Shown here: positions 1 to 10,750 of the stretch, piece by piece | Numbering within the stretch: the first letter of the stretch is position 1 | Layout: each line of letters starts with the position of its first letter | Assembly (NCBI GenBank): GCA_024734495.1 | Contig: JALMQS010000153.1 | Span: forward strand, 38,074,568 to 38,138,567 | Reading direction: 5' to 3' | Length of the DNA stretch: 64,000 nucleotides | From: Forficula auricularia | Taxonomy: Eukaryota > Arthropoda > Insecta > Dermaptera > Forficulidae | Notes under the pieces: model-generated | Databases searched by the model: none | Told to the model about the DNA's origin: nothing | Seen by the model: the letters and a program-made list of their open reading frames with translations, nothing else | Program-made: the position numbers and the translations under genes

Positions 1-310
1 AACAGTTCAAATTTCAATATAAAACAATATTTACATAAGGATTTTAATGGAAACTGATTCGAAATTTAAATGGAGTTTCACGGATTTAATTGCTGGTTTT
101 ATTTTACAAGAAGAATTTTAAAGGATTGCGAATAGGCCGGATAACGTTTTTGGCCCTTGGATTCGATTCCTGACAACCCTCCTGACATAGAAACAAACTT
201 TATCTACAAACATCTTACGTTCGGAAATTCTTATTTTAAATTGTAAATATAATTATTATATATATATTTTTTTAGGAATTCTTTATAGCTGTAGTTGTAT
301 TAATGATTAT
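1..310. other. AT-rich sequence with no assignable feature
   Basis: I see no coding signal, TIR or known repeat here. The only structure is a poly-T/TA tract around 250-275. Confidence 0.6.
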
Positions 311-360
311 GAAGGGGTTAAAATAAGTAACGTGCAGCTTTTATTTATTTCTTTTTATTT

Positions 361-795
361 ATGAACTCCGGCTAATGTTTTGGCTATTGGTTGTAGCCAT
401 CTTCAGTGTCAATATTTATATAAAAATATTTTTTGGATACACCAGTCATCAGATAAAACGATATGCAAGAAATATACATATGATATATACAAAATTATAT
501 ACAGTTAAAAGGCCAAAAGATGTAATACTTTTAAGACTATTATTGTCTTTTTCCGTTTAGTTCACTTTGCATTTCATCCTAAACGGAAAAAGACAATAAT
601 AGTCTTAAAAAGTATAACATCTTTGGCCTTTTGGCTGTATATAATTTTGTATATATCATATGTATTCTTGTATATAGTTTTATCTGATGACTGGTGTATC
701 CAAAATTTTTCTTTATATAAATATTGACAAATTCCCTTTCTGAAGATGGCTACAACCAATAGCCGAAACGTTAGTGGGAGTTCATAAATAAATAA
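361..795. repeat. Foldback (palindromic) element with a hammerhead-like motif at each end
   Basis: The left arm (361-558) and right arm (577-795) are near-perfect inverted copies, with a short spacer around 560-578. The right arm contains a + strand motif CTGAAGA...GAAACGTT at 740-773. The left arm carries its mutated counterpart on the - strand (371-406), where GAAAC has become AAAAC. Short open frames at 375-560 and 574-819 follow from the palindrome and are not genes. Confidence 0.8.
740..773 (+). ncRNA. Hammerhead-like ribozyme motif (Penelope type), candidate
   Basis: The order is CTGAAGA, one unpaired T, stem GGCT, a 9-nt loop, stem AGCC, then GAAACGTT. CTGANGA and GAAA are the invariant hammerhead core segments. 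The following ACGT is self-complementary, as expected if stem III forms only in a dimer. One extra base between CTGANGA and stem II departs from the canonical fold, so activity is uncertain. Confidence 0.45.
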
Positions 796-1476
796 GCTGA
801 CGTGTTCTGATGTGGCCATCTACTTGACTTTACTATACAACCTGGCCCCTCACCTATATTTAATATTTAATAAAATTATTTATAATCATTTATGGGGGGG
901 GGGTAGTTTTTGCATTTTTAGACTCCTGGGGGCACACTGATTATGTATACGAAATTTGGTTGAGTTTGGTACAAGAGATTAGATTTTCATTTTTTGACTC
1001 TACACCCCTCCCCCTCCATTTCGGGAGGTTAGTTTTGCATTTTTAGACTTCTGGGGGTCCACTGATTATGTATACAAAATTTGGTTGATTTTGCTCAAAA
1101 TGGCCTAGATTTTTAAATTTTAACCCCCCTCCACCCCCCTTAATTTTGGTTCGATATGCACCAAAATCTAATCTCAATGTACCAAAACTACGTGTGAAAT
1201 TTGGTTTCTATATTCAATCTAGTTTTTGACCTAGCTCGTCCACAAAAATTTGGTAACGCACAGACAGACTAACAGATATTTCGACAAAACAATTATTATA
1301 TCAAAAAATATAATTTTTTCATATTCACTTATTAGACCGAAATGCCAAGGCTTCGCCCAATTTTTTTAACCAAAATAGTTTCAGGCGTTTTTGAGATAGG
1401 TATTTATTTGAGATAAAAAACACTTTTTTCATGCACGATTACAATACTTGACCATACCCTCTATGGTAAAAGTAAA
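796..1476 (+). mobile_element. Rep-A dispersed repeat, copy 1
   Basis: This is one of five main copies of a ~700-bp family; the others are near 8300, 16555, 39060 and 48463. It starts with a block containing GTTCTGATGTGGCCATC and ends with a small palindrome around ACCATACCCT. The 13-mer ACTTTACCATACA lies near the left end and inverted at the right end, suggesting weak terminal inverted repeats. No coding capacity is visible. Internal C/G homopolymer runs vary between copies. The superfamily is unknown. Confidence 0.7.
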
Positions 1477-1517
1477 AAGAAATATTAAAAGCTGCACGTC
1501 TCTTATTTAAACCCTTA

Positions 1518-2503
1518 CTAAATTAAAGGTTTGTAGTTTATTTTCACCTGTTGTTGATACCTCTTAATCCAAAGAAGCCCTCCGTTTGAGACTAATATAC
1601 TCATTGGTTAAATCCATGAATTGGAGGTTGAACCGTTGTATTCAATTTCACCAAACTATATGTATTAATAATAAATATAAGAGAGTGGATTTTATTGTAC
1701 CTATATTATATCTGATACAACCGACAGATAATTTGTGAAGGAAGAACGCGAAGAGAAAACAGACCTTGTCTCCCTGCCCCCCCCCCCCCCCCCACCTGCT
1801 GAATTATAGTTTTTACTGAATGAACGGTAATCTACAGTCAGTAACGCTAGGCACACCTTAAAAAATAAAAAAGAAATTGGAAAACAAACACAGAAACCCA
1901 CCAACACTGATACGGAATTGGAAAACGATTTGACTTTTACAAATTGTTCGAGGTCAGAGAACTTTTAAAACCTTGGCCTCTCTCTGTCACCCAACACACA
2001 ACATACTTTTTTTTATTCTTCTCAGGTTAGAGACACACCTACTTACTTACTATTTTCACCTACTGGCTTCTACTATTACTGTTCAAACATTTTACTAGCC
2101 TAGAGAACATCTTCTTGACCCTGGTCTGCATTCCGTGGTGTTGGTGCAGTGAAATACAATTGAATAATTATTATTAGTGAGAAGTTTAATTTTTTTTCCA
2201 AAATCTAAGATTAAAATTGAAATGAAAATTAAGTCAGAGAAAATACCTGAATCATTAAATATACATTAACCTAATATTTTCTACACATATACAATTAAGT
2301 ATTTTAAATCTAAAATTTTGGTGCCCATTCTAGATTGATACATGTTTATGCTTAACCTACATAATATCTCCAGCATTAATAATTATCCTACACAAAGCTA
2401 GGGAAAATTTTATTGTTGGAAGACCACATTCAAGAATATTTTATTAGTTGCACTCCAAACATACATTAATTTATTAAACTATTTAGTTCATTTTTTGAAG
2501 TTA
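1518..2503. other. Unassigned AT-rich sequence with a C-run and an M-motif
   Basis: A long C homopolymer lies near 1777-1793. At 2136-2165 there is a copy of the GTGGTGTTGGTGCA motif that also flanks the foldbacks at 19.2, 21.9 and 22.9 kb; here no inverted arms are visible. I see no gene. Confidence 0.5.
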
Positions 2504-3436
2504 ATATGAGTCGTCCGGTTGCAAAACCAGCCATATGACTATTTTTTGATGTTGAGGTTTTGGTATTTCTCGATTAGTCTCGTCTCAAACTACAATTTTA
2601 AACATAAATTGAGCTTCAAAATCAGTCCTAAACATTTAAAAAATAGGTTTGAAAAACCCAGTTGGTTTAAAAACCAGCCATATTTCTGGTGACTTGGTTT
2701 TAATTGCTGACATATATTTTTGGTTTCAAAACCAGCCATATCTTTAGTTAATACAATGATGACGTGACGAGTTTGGGTGAAAAACCAGACTTATATTTTC
2801 TTATTTTTATTGATACAACACTGTTTTATATCTAATATTAACATTGAATAATATTGTTATGTAAGTAATATTGCTAAAAAGTAGGAAAATACCTATCTAG
2901 GTACCTACCTAATATTATTATCTTTGATAAAAAAAAATAGATATGGCTGGTTTTGCATCCGTACAAATTTTAAAGATGTCCACCGGTAAAATTTTAAAAC
3001 CATCCATATCTAGATTTAAAACTATAATATCTTATTCATTCTAAAATATCTAACCTTTTGCAGGGCAACAAAGCATAACTATTTTTTGTAATTTAAAAAA
3101 AACTGCATAAGGATATCTTGCCTAGAAACTGTATAATCGGTTTTTGCCAAATTGCCACAAGTTTGTTGAAACACATATGGCTGGTTTTGAATTAGTTGAA
3201 GGGATTGAAGACAGGATCGAAAGATGAATATGGAATTTGAATAATTATCGGAAAATAGGTTTTTTTATTTAATTAGTTTTTTCTTCTTATTAAAAACAAG
3301 GACTAAAAAGATGATCAAGGACAGTCGATGGTGGAGAAGTAATCTCCGGAGTCAGCTATAATACAATATATACATTAATTAATGTAAAATAATTGGTTTA
3401 ATAATATGGCTGGTTTTGTAACCGGACGACCCATAT
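2504..3436. mobile_element. TIR DNA transposon (non-autonomous) with subterminal repeats
   Basis: The ends are inverted copies of a ~30-nt sequence that includes GTCGTCCGGTT, then CAAAACCAGCCATAT. The inner half, AAAACCAGCCATAT, recurs inside in both orientations: near 2678, 2723, 2940 (inverted), 3000 (degenerate), 3178 (inverted) and 3407 (inverted, in the right TIR). Arrays of subterminal motifs are typical transposase-binding sites in hAT, CACTA and related DNA elements. No transposase frame is present. The target duplication is unclear, so the superfamily is open. Confidence 0.75.
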
Positions 3437-3938
3437 ATAGCTTTAGAAAAATCTTAAATATGATTTAATTGCTTCAGAACAAATAAATATAGAGATTAAA
3501 TTAGCAGTTTTTTGTCAGCGAACAGTTCGTTTCTTAAAGTGGAAATTTGGAGCCAAGGTGCAGTTTTTGAATACTAAATTCAAAAGATTCAAATCAAATA
3601 AGTTTTTTGTTTGGAAATACAATAATTCTGGCATCAGAGCGAAATTTCTCCGTCTTTTCTTGAGCTATTGTGGGAATTTGCATAAAGATTAAAGTTAAAA
3701 TTGATTTTTCTCCACATTAAGACATTCTTAACACAAATTAATTCAAAACTTTATCCCCTCCCGGAATAGAGGTTAGTCTTGCTTTCCAAGGTCCAAGTTG
3801 ATTAGATTATTTATTTATTTTAGTAACAGAAATTTTTCGACAATAATTTGAATGCAAATTTAATGTTTAAAGTAACTTATATCTCTGATTAAGACCGGAT
3901 AAAAAACAGAAACCCAAAGCAACTATAAAGTATTTAAA
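3437..3938. other. Unassigned AT-rich sequence
   Basis: I see no gene, TIR or recognisable repeat in this stretch. Confidence 0.5.
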
Positions 3939-4020
3939 TTGAAAGTTTTTTTGCCTAAAGTAGCAGAATTTTTATAAATTGAAGGAGACAATAAAATAGT
4001 TTGTCTTCTGCTGGAATTGT
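3939..4020 (+). repeat. Foldback family A tail fragment
   Basis: This short piece contains GCAGAATTTTTATAAATTGA, then GGAGACAATAAAA, then CTTCTGCTGGAATT. It matches tails at 8090-8265, 60708-60888 and 60965-61107, and acts as a marker for family A. Confidence 0.6.
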
Positions 4021-4379
4021 CAAAGCGCACAGTGTGCGCAGGCCAAGTTCGAGCATTAGCTTGGCCGTACACGCTGTACGCTATTTACACGAACCATTTC
4101 GAGCCAATTTCGACCCCCTGCAGCTCGGAATCCATTTGAGATACAGAGCTGAAATTATACACATGTAATTATGTAATCCATCTTGAGGAGAGTACCAAAT
4201 TTCAATAATATAGCTTAAATAGATTCTGAGATATGGACCTGAGAAAATAGCTAATTTTGGCACTCACTCACTGACAGGTCATCAAAACCTATAGGGTACT
4301 TCCAATCATTCCAGCATCATGAAATTTCGTCTGCTAGTAGAGTTTGGAACACCAACAAAGGAAAAATCCAAAAATCAAA

Positions 4380-4560
4380 TTTCTATTTTTTAACCCCTTC
4401 GAAAGGGGGGGGGGCTCAAAAATGAAAATTCTAGCCCGTTAGACCAAACTCAACCAAATTTTGCATACATATTCTTTGGATCACCAGAAGGCTAGAGATG
4501 CAAAAACTAACCACCCTAAATGGGGGGGGTTAAAAATGAAAATTCTAGCCCTGTGAACCA
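4380..4560 (-). repeat. Rep-A internal fragment
   Basis: Two adjoining minus-strand pieces of the Rep-A core (the AACTCAACCAAATTTTG and GCAAAAACTAACC modules) are separated by G-runs. The ends of the element are absent. Confidence 0.55.
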
Positions 4561-4620
4561 ACGGGCTTCCTCATAGCTTACAAAAAGAAGATAAATCTCA
4601 ACCAAAACATTCTGTGAAAC

Positions 4621-4790
4621 AACAGGCCAAGTTCGAAAAAGTAGTGAAATCTAGTGTGTAAGTTAAATTCGCCAAGAATAATTAAGTTGAGAAAATAGTA
4701 GATCTCTCAACTTAATTATTCTTGGCGAATTTAACTGGCGCTACCCACTAGATTTCAATACTACTTTTTCGAACTTGGCTGTTTTTTCAC
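4621..4790. repeat. Foldback element
   Basis: The left arm begins with GCCAAGTTCGAAAAAGTAGT and includes TTCGCCAAGAATAATTAAG. Both return inverted up to 4790, around a centre near 4695. A second, single-arm relative lies at 49615-49690. Confidence 0.8.
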
Positions 4791-4805
4791 ATAATGTTTG
4801 AGTTG

Positions 4806-4990
4806 AGAAATTTTTAATTTATTTATAACGAGACTATAGTTTCGAGAGCTTTGCCCTCTTCATCAGTCTATTAAAATTAATTCACTGGAATCGAGACTTG
4901 TATTAATTATTAAAACAATAGTCTCGTTATAAATAAATTAAAAATTTATGAATCCAGAAGAAGACGCTCTTTTATGGTCTCCTTCAATAC
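4806..4990. repeat. Foldback family A element with a hammerhead-like motif
   Basis: The arms at 4810-4834 and 4921-4947 (TTTAATTTATTTATAACGAG and its complement) flank a loop containing the - strand motif at 4831-4866. The right side ends with the GAAGAAGACGC...GGTCTCCTTCAA tail seen in other family A copies. Confidence 0.7.
4831..4866 (-). ncRNA. Hammerhead-like ribozyme motif, candidate
   Basis: On the minus strand: CTGATGA, A, stem GAG, loop, stem CTC, then GAAACTATAGTC. The run ACTATAGT is an 8-nt perfect palindrome. It would form a strong intermolecular stem III that places C17 after GTC. Of all motifs in the window this one best fits a dimeric hammerhead. The extra A before stem II is the same deviation seen in the other copies. 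Confidence 0.5.
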
Positions 4991-5329
4991 AAAGTATTTA
5001 TTTAATTTTCTACTGAATTCTGATATTTTCATCAAAAATTTATATCATTCTTAAAAATCTTTTAAGACTTAGAATTTTAATCTTAGAATTTTAAAAGATG
5101 CTAAGCAAAACAGTACATGTAATTATAAGAAAATGTTAACTTGTGTATATATGGTATTAATGAATGATGCGCTAGAAACCAGGTTGTTAGTTGTTCCTTC
5201 CTCTCTCCGTTTGCTATCTCTGTCATTTAACGGGGAAACAGATATGTAGTTGATGCTGAGAGAGAAAGAGAGAGTATGATAGAGACATCAGTATCTGTTC
5301 CGTTTTTTATAAAGACCATTGTTTTATAT

Positions 5330-6110
5330 ATTTTACTTTCATAATAATATAATGTGCGAAGTATTGCGATGGCCTGTCTAGGGTCCTGATTCTTTGAGAG
5401 CTTGTATCTCAGAGATGAAAAACTTAATTTCATTTCTTGTAACTTCTAGGTGGAAGGAATCGATGCCCTTAATAGTTGAAAATCGGATTTGGGACATAAA
5501 ACCAGATATTGTGGTCCACAGAGGCCAAAAAAGGGCCAAAAATACATTGGTCAGTGCGTACGTATAGTTATGGTACGTATGTACTCTCCCTCTGCGTTTC
5601 GCAACAATAAGTCTCAGGGCTAAGAAATTCGAAACTTAAGCTGGATATAGTCTAGAACGAGTACAGCAAACTTTTGGTTGAAATCGGAAAACCGGTAGTG
5701 GACATTTACATGAAAGATTTTTCGTGTTTTTTTGATTTTCTCAAAAAGGGCTCTAACGATTTTTTAAAAAATTAGTGTATTTATTAACTGTCATGAGTTA
5801 TTAGTTGTGTCAAATTTTTAATCTGATTGAAATAAAGGAAGGGGGTGTAAAGTAGGAGTGTCGCGCCCTGTGGATTTTTGACCCCTTTTTGGCCTCTGGG
5901 GACCACACTATCCGGTTTTATGTCCCAAATCCGGTTTTCCAACTATTAACGGCATCTGATTCCTTCCACCTAGAAGTTACAAAATGAAATTAACTTTTTT
6001 TGTGAAAATCAAAAAAAAAACGAAATAAAGGAAGGGGGTGTATATTAGTAGTGTCGCGATGATTTAAAATGAATAAAAATGTGAAAGTCGTGTGGTGAAC
6101 ACACCAATTG
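5330..6110 (+). mobile_element. Helitron-like repeat block, decayed
   Basis: This block carries the modules GAAATAAAGGAAGGGGGTGT, TCATGAGTTATTAG and GAGCTTGTATCTC. These are shared with 20550-21331, 25010-25404, 26175-26330 and the complete element at 51011-51756. The 3' part contains a second, partly inverted copy of the GGCCTCTGGGGACC module near 5890-5990. No terminal hairpin is present. Confidence 0.55.
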
Positions 6111-6470
6111 ATACTTCAATTTGTTATATAATTATGTATTAATAGTTCGAAATCGAAAACCCATTTTCATGATTCGGAAATCAGAGTTTCCTCGTATCGG
6201 GTTCACTCTAGAAAAAACTTTTTGATTATAGGTAAAATAAATGAATAAAACTTATTCGTTATTAAAACTACTGTTTGTTCTGAAAACACTATTTGAGCTA
6301 GTAGAATCTAAAGGATGATAATCTGAATATCTTTAATTTATAATGTAAAATATTGAATAAATGGCTAGAAACAGATAGATATTAATTAGTTCAAAATTTA
6401 CATACAGAATAGTTAATAAATTAAATAACTTAATCAGGTATATATTTTCTTTAAAAGAATTTGTTTTGCC
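6111..6470. other. Unassigned AT-rich sequence
   Basis: I see no gene or repeat boundary. Confidence 0.5.
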
Positions 6471-7130
6471 GTGAGTAGCCGAGTTGTTGATTCATAAAGA
6501 GAAATCAATGAATCATGATTTTCCTACATTTGATTCATTCCCAAATTGAATGCAGGTGATTTTTGTCAGATGCTAAGTAATAATAATATCTGAATTTATA
6601 ATAGTAATAATAATGAATTTAAATATTTTTCTAATTAATATATTAAAGAATAATATATCAAAGAGAGTTGTTTTTGAACAAGATACTATATATATATCGC
6701 TAGGCTACTGCTGGTTGAGGCTATTGGGGTCAGCTGAATCTCAAGTCTGGACCGAGAGAGAATCAAAAAGATGTGATCCATCTAGGTATGATCCAGGATC
6801 ATTTCGCGATTAGCACGCATGACGCTTTTACCAAACACGGATATGGATCACCTCGTGGATTTGTAATCTGAGATGTTATTATTATTACATCTCAGATTAG
6901 AAATTCACGAGGTGATCCATATCAGTGTTTGTAAAAAGCGTCATGCGGGCCATATCGCAATGATCCTGGATCGTACCTAGATGAATCATCATTTTTTTAT
7001 TATATATATATATATATATATATACTATATCTTGTTTAAAATCGCGGTCAAAAACAACTCTCTTTGATATATTAATTATTCTTTAATATATTAATTAGAA
7101 CTCAATGAGGTTGTTTTCTGCTTGATGCAA
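6471..7130. repeat. Long foldback flanked by family A tails
   Basis: The arms are about 6618-6865 and 6875-7105 and share GATCCATATC, GATCCAGGATCAT and CAAAGAGAGTTG blocks in inverted order around a TTATTATTATTA centre. Outside are family A tail pieces: TTGTTTTGCCGTGAGTAGC at the left and GAGGTTGTTTTCTGCTTGAT at the right. The right arm carries a (TA)n tract at 7000-7025. Confidence 0.8.
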
Positions 7131-7259
7131 AATGAACACATAAATATAATGAATATAAATATGTATAGATATTTAACAACCATAGGACAACTTCATTCAT
7201 TTCTCTTTTATATATGATAATGAAAAAACCCAATCCAGAGAAACCTGGAATATGACATA

Positions 7260-8052
7260 TCTACTCTTATTAAACGAGCAAAAATTGTATATTTGTATAT
7301 ATATTTATATATTTGTATCTTGGTTCTATTTTGAAAACGGCTTTACCGATTTTGATGAAATTCACGGGTTAGGGGGTTTTTGGGGTGACAATTCGATCTG
7401 TCACGGTCTCATCTTCGACAAAATTGTTTTTGATGGGTTTTTTCGTAATCAAATTAATTATTCTCAGGTAGACAAATCCCATTCTTAGGGTTTTAAAAAA
7501 AGGTTTCCTTTTCCTTTTGTGCTCAGGCAGACAATGGGTCGGGTAAATCCTTTATTCTCAAAGGCCTTGAAGAAGTATTGTGATTGTGGATTTTAACATA
7601 TTTTGTTGTCCCTAAACGTTAGAAATATTAATAAACGTTTTATAATTGTTTTTATAATGAACTTTATTTATTTAATAGAATAAAAAATAATCAAGAGCAG
7701 GTCTCAATTTTCTGAAAAAACAACACATTTTGATAGGTTTTATTTATTAACAATTGGATGAATAAAAATGAATCATATGGTTGAATCAAAACAGGTGCAG
7801 GAGGTGGGGTGCAGTGGTGGGTGATTCGGGGGTAGGGCGACGTTTCGGGGGTGGGGTCGAGAGGGGTGGAGGGGGGGGGGTACAGTGGGCGAATATTATA
7901 TATTTTTGTATTTTTTTTAATTTGAAAGCGGCTCTCAAATAAAAATCGACCTTTTTATCAGAATTTTAAATTAATTTAAAAATAATATTAAAATAAAGCT
8001 TTTAACTGAAGGAAGAAGTTACCGAGCATCGCTCGGTGTCTCCAGGTACTAG
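7260..8052 (+). mobile_element. Non-autonomous Helitron, apparently complete
   Basis: The 5' end is A|TCTACTCTTATTAAACGAG and the 3' end is CTAG|T, so the element sits between A and T with no target duplication, as Helitrons do. The hairpin ACCGAGC-atc-GCTCGGT (8021-8037) lies 11 nt before CTAG. The interior has a G-rich tract (7795-7890). No Rep/helicase frame is present. Confidence 0.8.
7795..7890 (+). repeat. G-rich tract inside the Helitron
   Basis: Many GG, GGGG and longer runs are separated by short spacers. This could form a G-quadruplex. The related Helitron at 14059-14782 has a similar but not identical G-rich tract at the equivalent position. Confidence 0.5.
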
Positions 8053-8089
8053 TTTATTATCATTGGTGTGATTTTATGCGAAATGTGAT

Positions 8090-8265
8090 CTTGAAGGAGA
8101 CAATAAAATAGTGTGTCTTCTGCTGGAATTATAAATTTTTAATTTATTTTATTTATAACGATATAATTTCAGCAGAAGACACACTTTTATTATCTCCTTT
8201 AATTTATAAAAATTCTGCTACTCTCGGCAAAAAACTTTCAATTTGATTTGTGATCTAATCTCTGC
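8090..8265. repeat. Foldback family A element
   Basis: GAAGGAGACAATAAAATAG and CTTCTGCTGGAATT at the left return inverted from 8166 to 8210. The tail CTGCTACTCTCGGCAAAAAA follows. No hammerhead-like motif remains in this copy; the centre has collapsed to a short AT stretch. Confidence 0.75.
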
Positions 8266-8297
8266 TTTGAGAAAACGAAAACTATTCTTAAAATAAA

Positions 8298-8870
8298 CTG
8301 ACACACGTTCTGATGTGGCCATCCACTTGACTTTACCATACAACCTGGCCCCTCACTTATATTTAATATTTAATAAAATTATATATAATCATGTAGGGGG
8401 TGGGGGTATGTTTTTGCAATTTTAGACTTCTGGGGGCCCATTGATTATATATACAAAATTTGGTTGAGTTTGGTACAAGAGACTATATTTTCATTTTTTG
8501 AACCCCTCCCCCTATTTTAGGCTGTTAGTTTTTTCAATTTTAGACTTCTGTGGGCCCACGGATTATGTATACAAAATTTGGTTGAGTTTGCTCAAATGGC
8601 CTAGATTTTTAATTATTAACCCCCACTCCACCCCCCTTAATTTTGGGTCGATATGCACAAAAAACAGCTGAAACTTATTTTGATTAAAAAAATTGAGCGA
8701 AACCATGGCATTTCGGTTATTAGAGCTTTTTGTTGACCGAAATGCCATGGTTTCGCTCAATTTTTTTAATCAAAATAGTTTCAGCTGTTTTTGAGATATT
8801 TCGAAAAAAATACTTTTTTCATGCACGATTACAATACTTGACCATACCCTGTATGGTAAAGTAAAAAAAA
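8298..8870 (+). mobile_element. Rep-A dispersed repeat, copy 2 (internally deleted)
   Basis: It has the same left block and right palindrome as copy 1. The segment after the CGATATGCACAAAA module is lost and replaced by an inverted copy of the right-hand CGAAACCATGGCATTTCGGT region (8660-8760), which makes a local palindrome. Confidence 0.7.
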
Positions 8871-9195
8871 GGTATTAACCAAGAGTATATCGATTAAATG
8901 TAATATCACGGCTTAGACTTAATATTCTGGTGAATTATAGGTCTTTAAGTTCTGGTCTGAAGCGATGCAATCTTCATCAGTTTAGAGAATCAAATTTATC
9001 TAATATCATCTTTGATAACTCAATAACCTTCATAAGTTTTCCTATTAAATAGTAGAATTTTAGAATAATGCATATATTTTCAAATTTCAAAAGAACTTAA
9101 TTTCAAATCAAACAACCTTTTCTCTTTTTATTTCCATATCCATACACACACACACTATGGTACATTCAACAAGCGGCCTAGGAGCCTAATGCTCA
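8871..9195. other. Unassigned sequence
   Basis: A weak hammerhead-like remnant on the - strand (CTGATGAAGATTG, 8960-8985) is the only structure I see. A (CA)n run lies near 9144. Confidence 0.4.
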
Positions 9196-9203
9196 CCTCT
9201 ACC

Positions 9204-9513
9204 CGAGGGGTGATCCGCGATTGGAAGTAGGTGTACACCTCTTTGGAAGTATTTTGGAAGTACTTGGGAATATTTGGAAGCACTTGGAAATATTTGGAAG
9301 TACTTGGAAATATTTGGAAGTACTTGGAAATATTTGGAAGTACTTGGAAATATTTGGAAGTACTTGGAAATATTTGGAAGTAGGTACTTGGAAATTTTTG
9401 GAAGTACTTGGAAATATTTGGAAGTACGTGGAAATATTTGGAAGTACTTGGGAATATTTGGAAGTACAAGTAGAAGTAGGTGTACAGAATATTAGGTCGC
9501 GGTTCACCCCTCG
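9204..9513. mobile_element. 8-bp-TSD MITE, copy 1, carrying a 20-bp minisatellite
   Basis: The terminal inverted repeats read CGAGGGGTGATCCGCGA at the left and, inverted, CGAGGGGTGAACCGCGA at the right. The element is flanked by an exact 8-bp duplication CCTCTACC (9196-9203 and 9514-9521). A second copy is at 52238-52383. Eight-bp duplications fit hAT or related transposases. The interior is filled by a tandem repeat. Confidence 0.85.
9233..9470 (+). repeat. 20-bp minisatellite
   Basis: The unit TTGGAAGTACTTGGAAATAT is repeated about 11-12 times with few substitutions and one partial insertion near 9380. A 20-bp unit shifts frame each copy and repeats at the protein level every 20 residues. 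That explains the open frames on both strands here; none looks like a gene. Confidence 0.9.
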
Positions 9514-9521
9514 CCTCTACC

Positions 9522-10138
9522 CATGCACATTCACACACTCAGTCATTCATACTGAAACTTCTTCTCTGCGCCTAAGGCACATTACTGTGTGTCACCGCGT
9601 GGAGATGAATTCCTTTATACATGCTAATTGTAAAAACTCTAACAATTCATTTGTTAGAAGGCTTTTTGTACTAAACTACTTGTATGTGTTCTAGTCCTAT
9701 TAGCAGGAATTTCTACTTCTAGTTTCTAATTTTCTAATGCAACTGTTTTCTTACATCTGGGTTATTAAGGTAGTTCTTTCACAAATGCAAAAATTCAAGA
9801 AGTCTTCGAAACTTGGAATATAAGTCATTAAAAGCATAATATACACACTGAGAAAAAGTCTCTGAAACGTCGGAAATTGAATAAAAGTAAATAATTTATG
9901 GACTGCCTTTCATTATAACCTACTTATTATGTTCTAATTTTGAAAGACTATTAGGTTGCAAAACTTTGAAATTTTTTTCTTTTTTTAATTAATTTAGCCA
10001 ATTCATATTCATGCCCTCATCATTAACCCATTGAACTGCTTGATTTTGATATATTTAAAGGATGCAAAAAATTGCATTAATTTGCCAATGATTTTTGTTT
10101 CGACAATTCACTCGCGAGTAGTTCTGCTCTGGTGCAAA
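9522..10138. other. Unassigned sequence with one hammerhead-like remnant
   Basis: At 9848-9872 (+) there is CTGAGAA...GTCTCTGAAACGTC. The core is degenerate (CTGAGAA rather than CTGANGA), but the GAAACGTC end is intact. I see nothing else. Confidence 0.4.
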
Positions 10139-10750
10139 TTACACTGCTCGACAAAAATTTCTCCCCGTAAACCTAACAATGGATTCCTTTAGAGTTTTAT
10201 AAGCTGATTATCATGCAATTTTCCAATTTTTTACAAAGCGTGAGAATTTTGAGATGTTGTCGGTTAAAATGACGAAAAAGGCTATTTTGACCTATTTTAG
10301 AGTCAAATTAAATATTAAACAGCAATATTTGAAATCAAAATATTCTATTGACGCAATAGAAAACAACTTCCTCTTTGATTTTCAAATTACCACTTGTTTT
10401 AAGCTCAATTAGAACTCGGGTTATAACTAAAAAACTAAGACCTTATGTTTTTATCTATGTTTATAATCCTTTATAATCACGTAGTTTTAGTTTTTTAGTT
10501 ATAACTCGAGTTCTAATTGAGCTGGAAACAATTGGTAATTTGAAAATCAAGGAAGACTGTTTTCTATTGCGTCAACAAAATATTTTGATTTCAAATATTG
10601 CTGTTTAATATCTAATGGGACTCGAAAATAGGTCAAAATGGCCTTTTTCGTCGTTTTGACCGATAATATCTCAAAGCTCTGACGTGTTGTAAAAAATCGG
10701 GAAATTGCATGATAATCAGCGTATATAACTCTACTGCAATCCATTGTTAG

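Larger units (their letters stand above)
311..1517. repeat. Composite outer inverted repeat enclosing a foldback and a Rep-A copy
   Basis: The sequence at 311-346 (a run ending in CGTGCAGCTTTTA) returns inverted at 1487-1517 (TAAAAGCTGCACGT). Between these short arms sit the 361-795 foldback and a Rep-A copy. The simplest reading is that Rep-A inserted into a larger palindromic element and separated its right arm. That history is an inference; the inverted match is visible. Confidence 0.55.

Noticed and set aside
1701..1907. Gly-rich minus frame
   Set aside because: Generated by a C homopolymer; no other coding evidence.
9204..9513. CRISPR-like array
   Set aside because: Repeats are contiguous 20-mers without spacers, in a eukaryotic transposon.
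9155..9694. Overlapping open frames on both strands with a 20-residue repeat
   Set aside because: They are produced by the 20-bp minisatellite inside a MITE; any strand of this repeat stays open, and no other coding sign exists.
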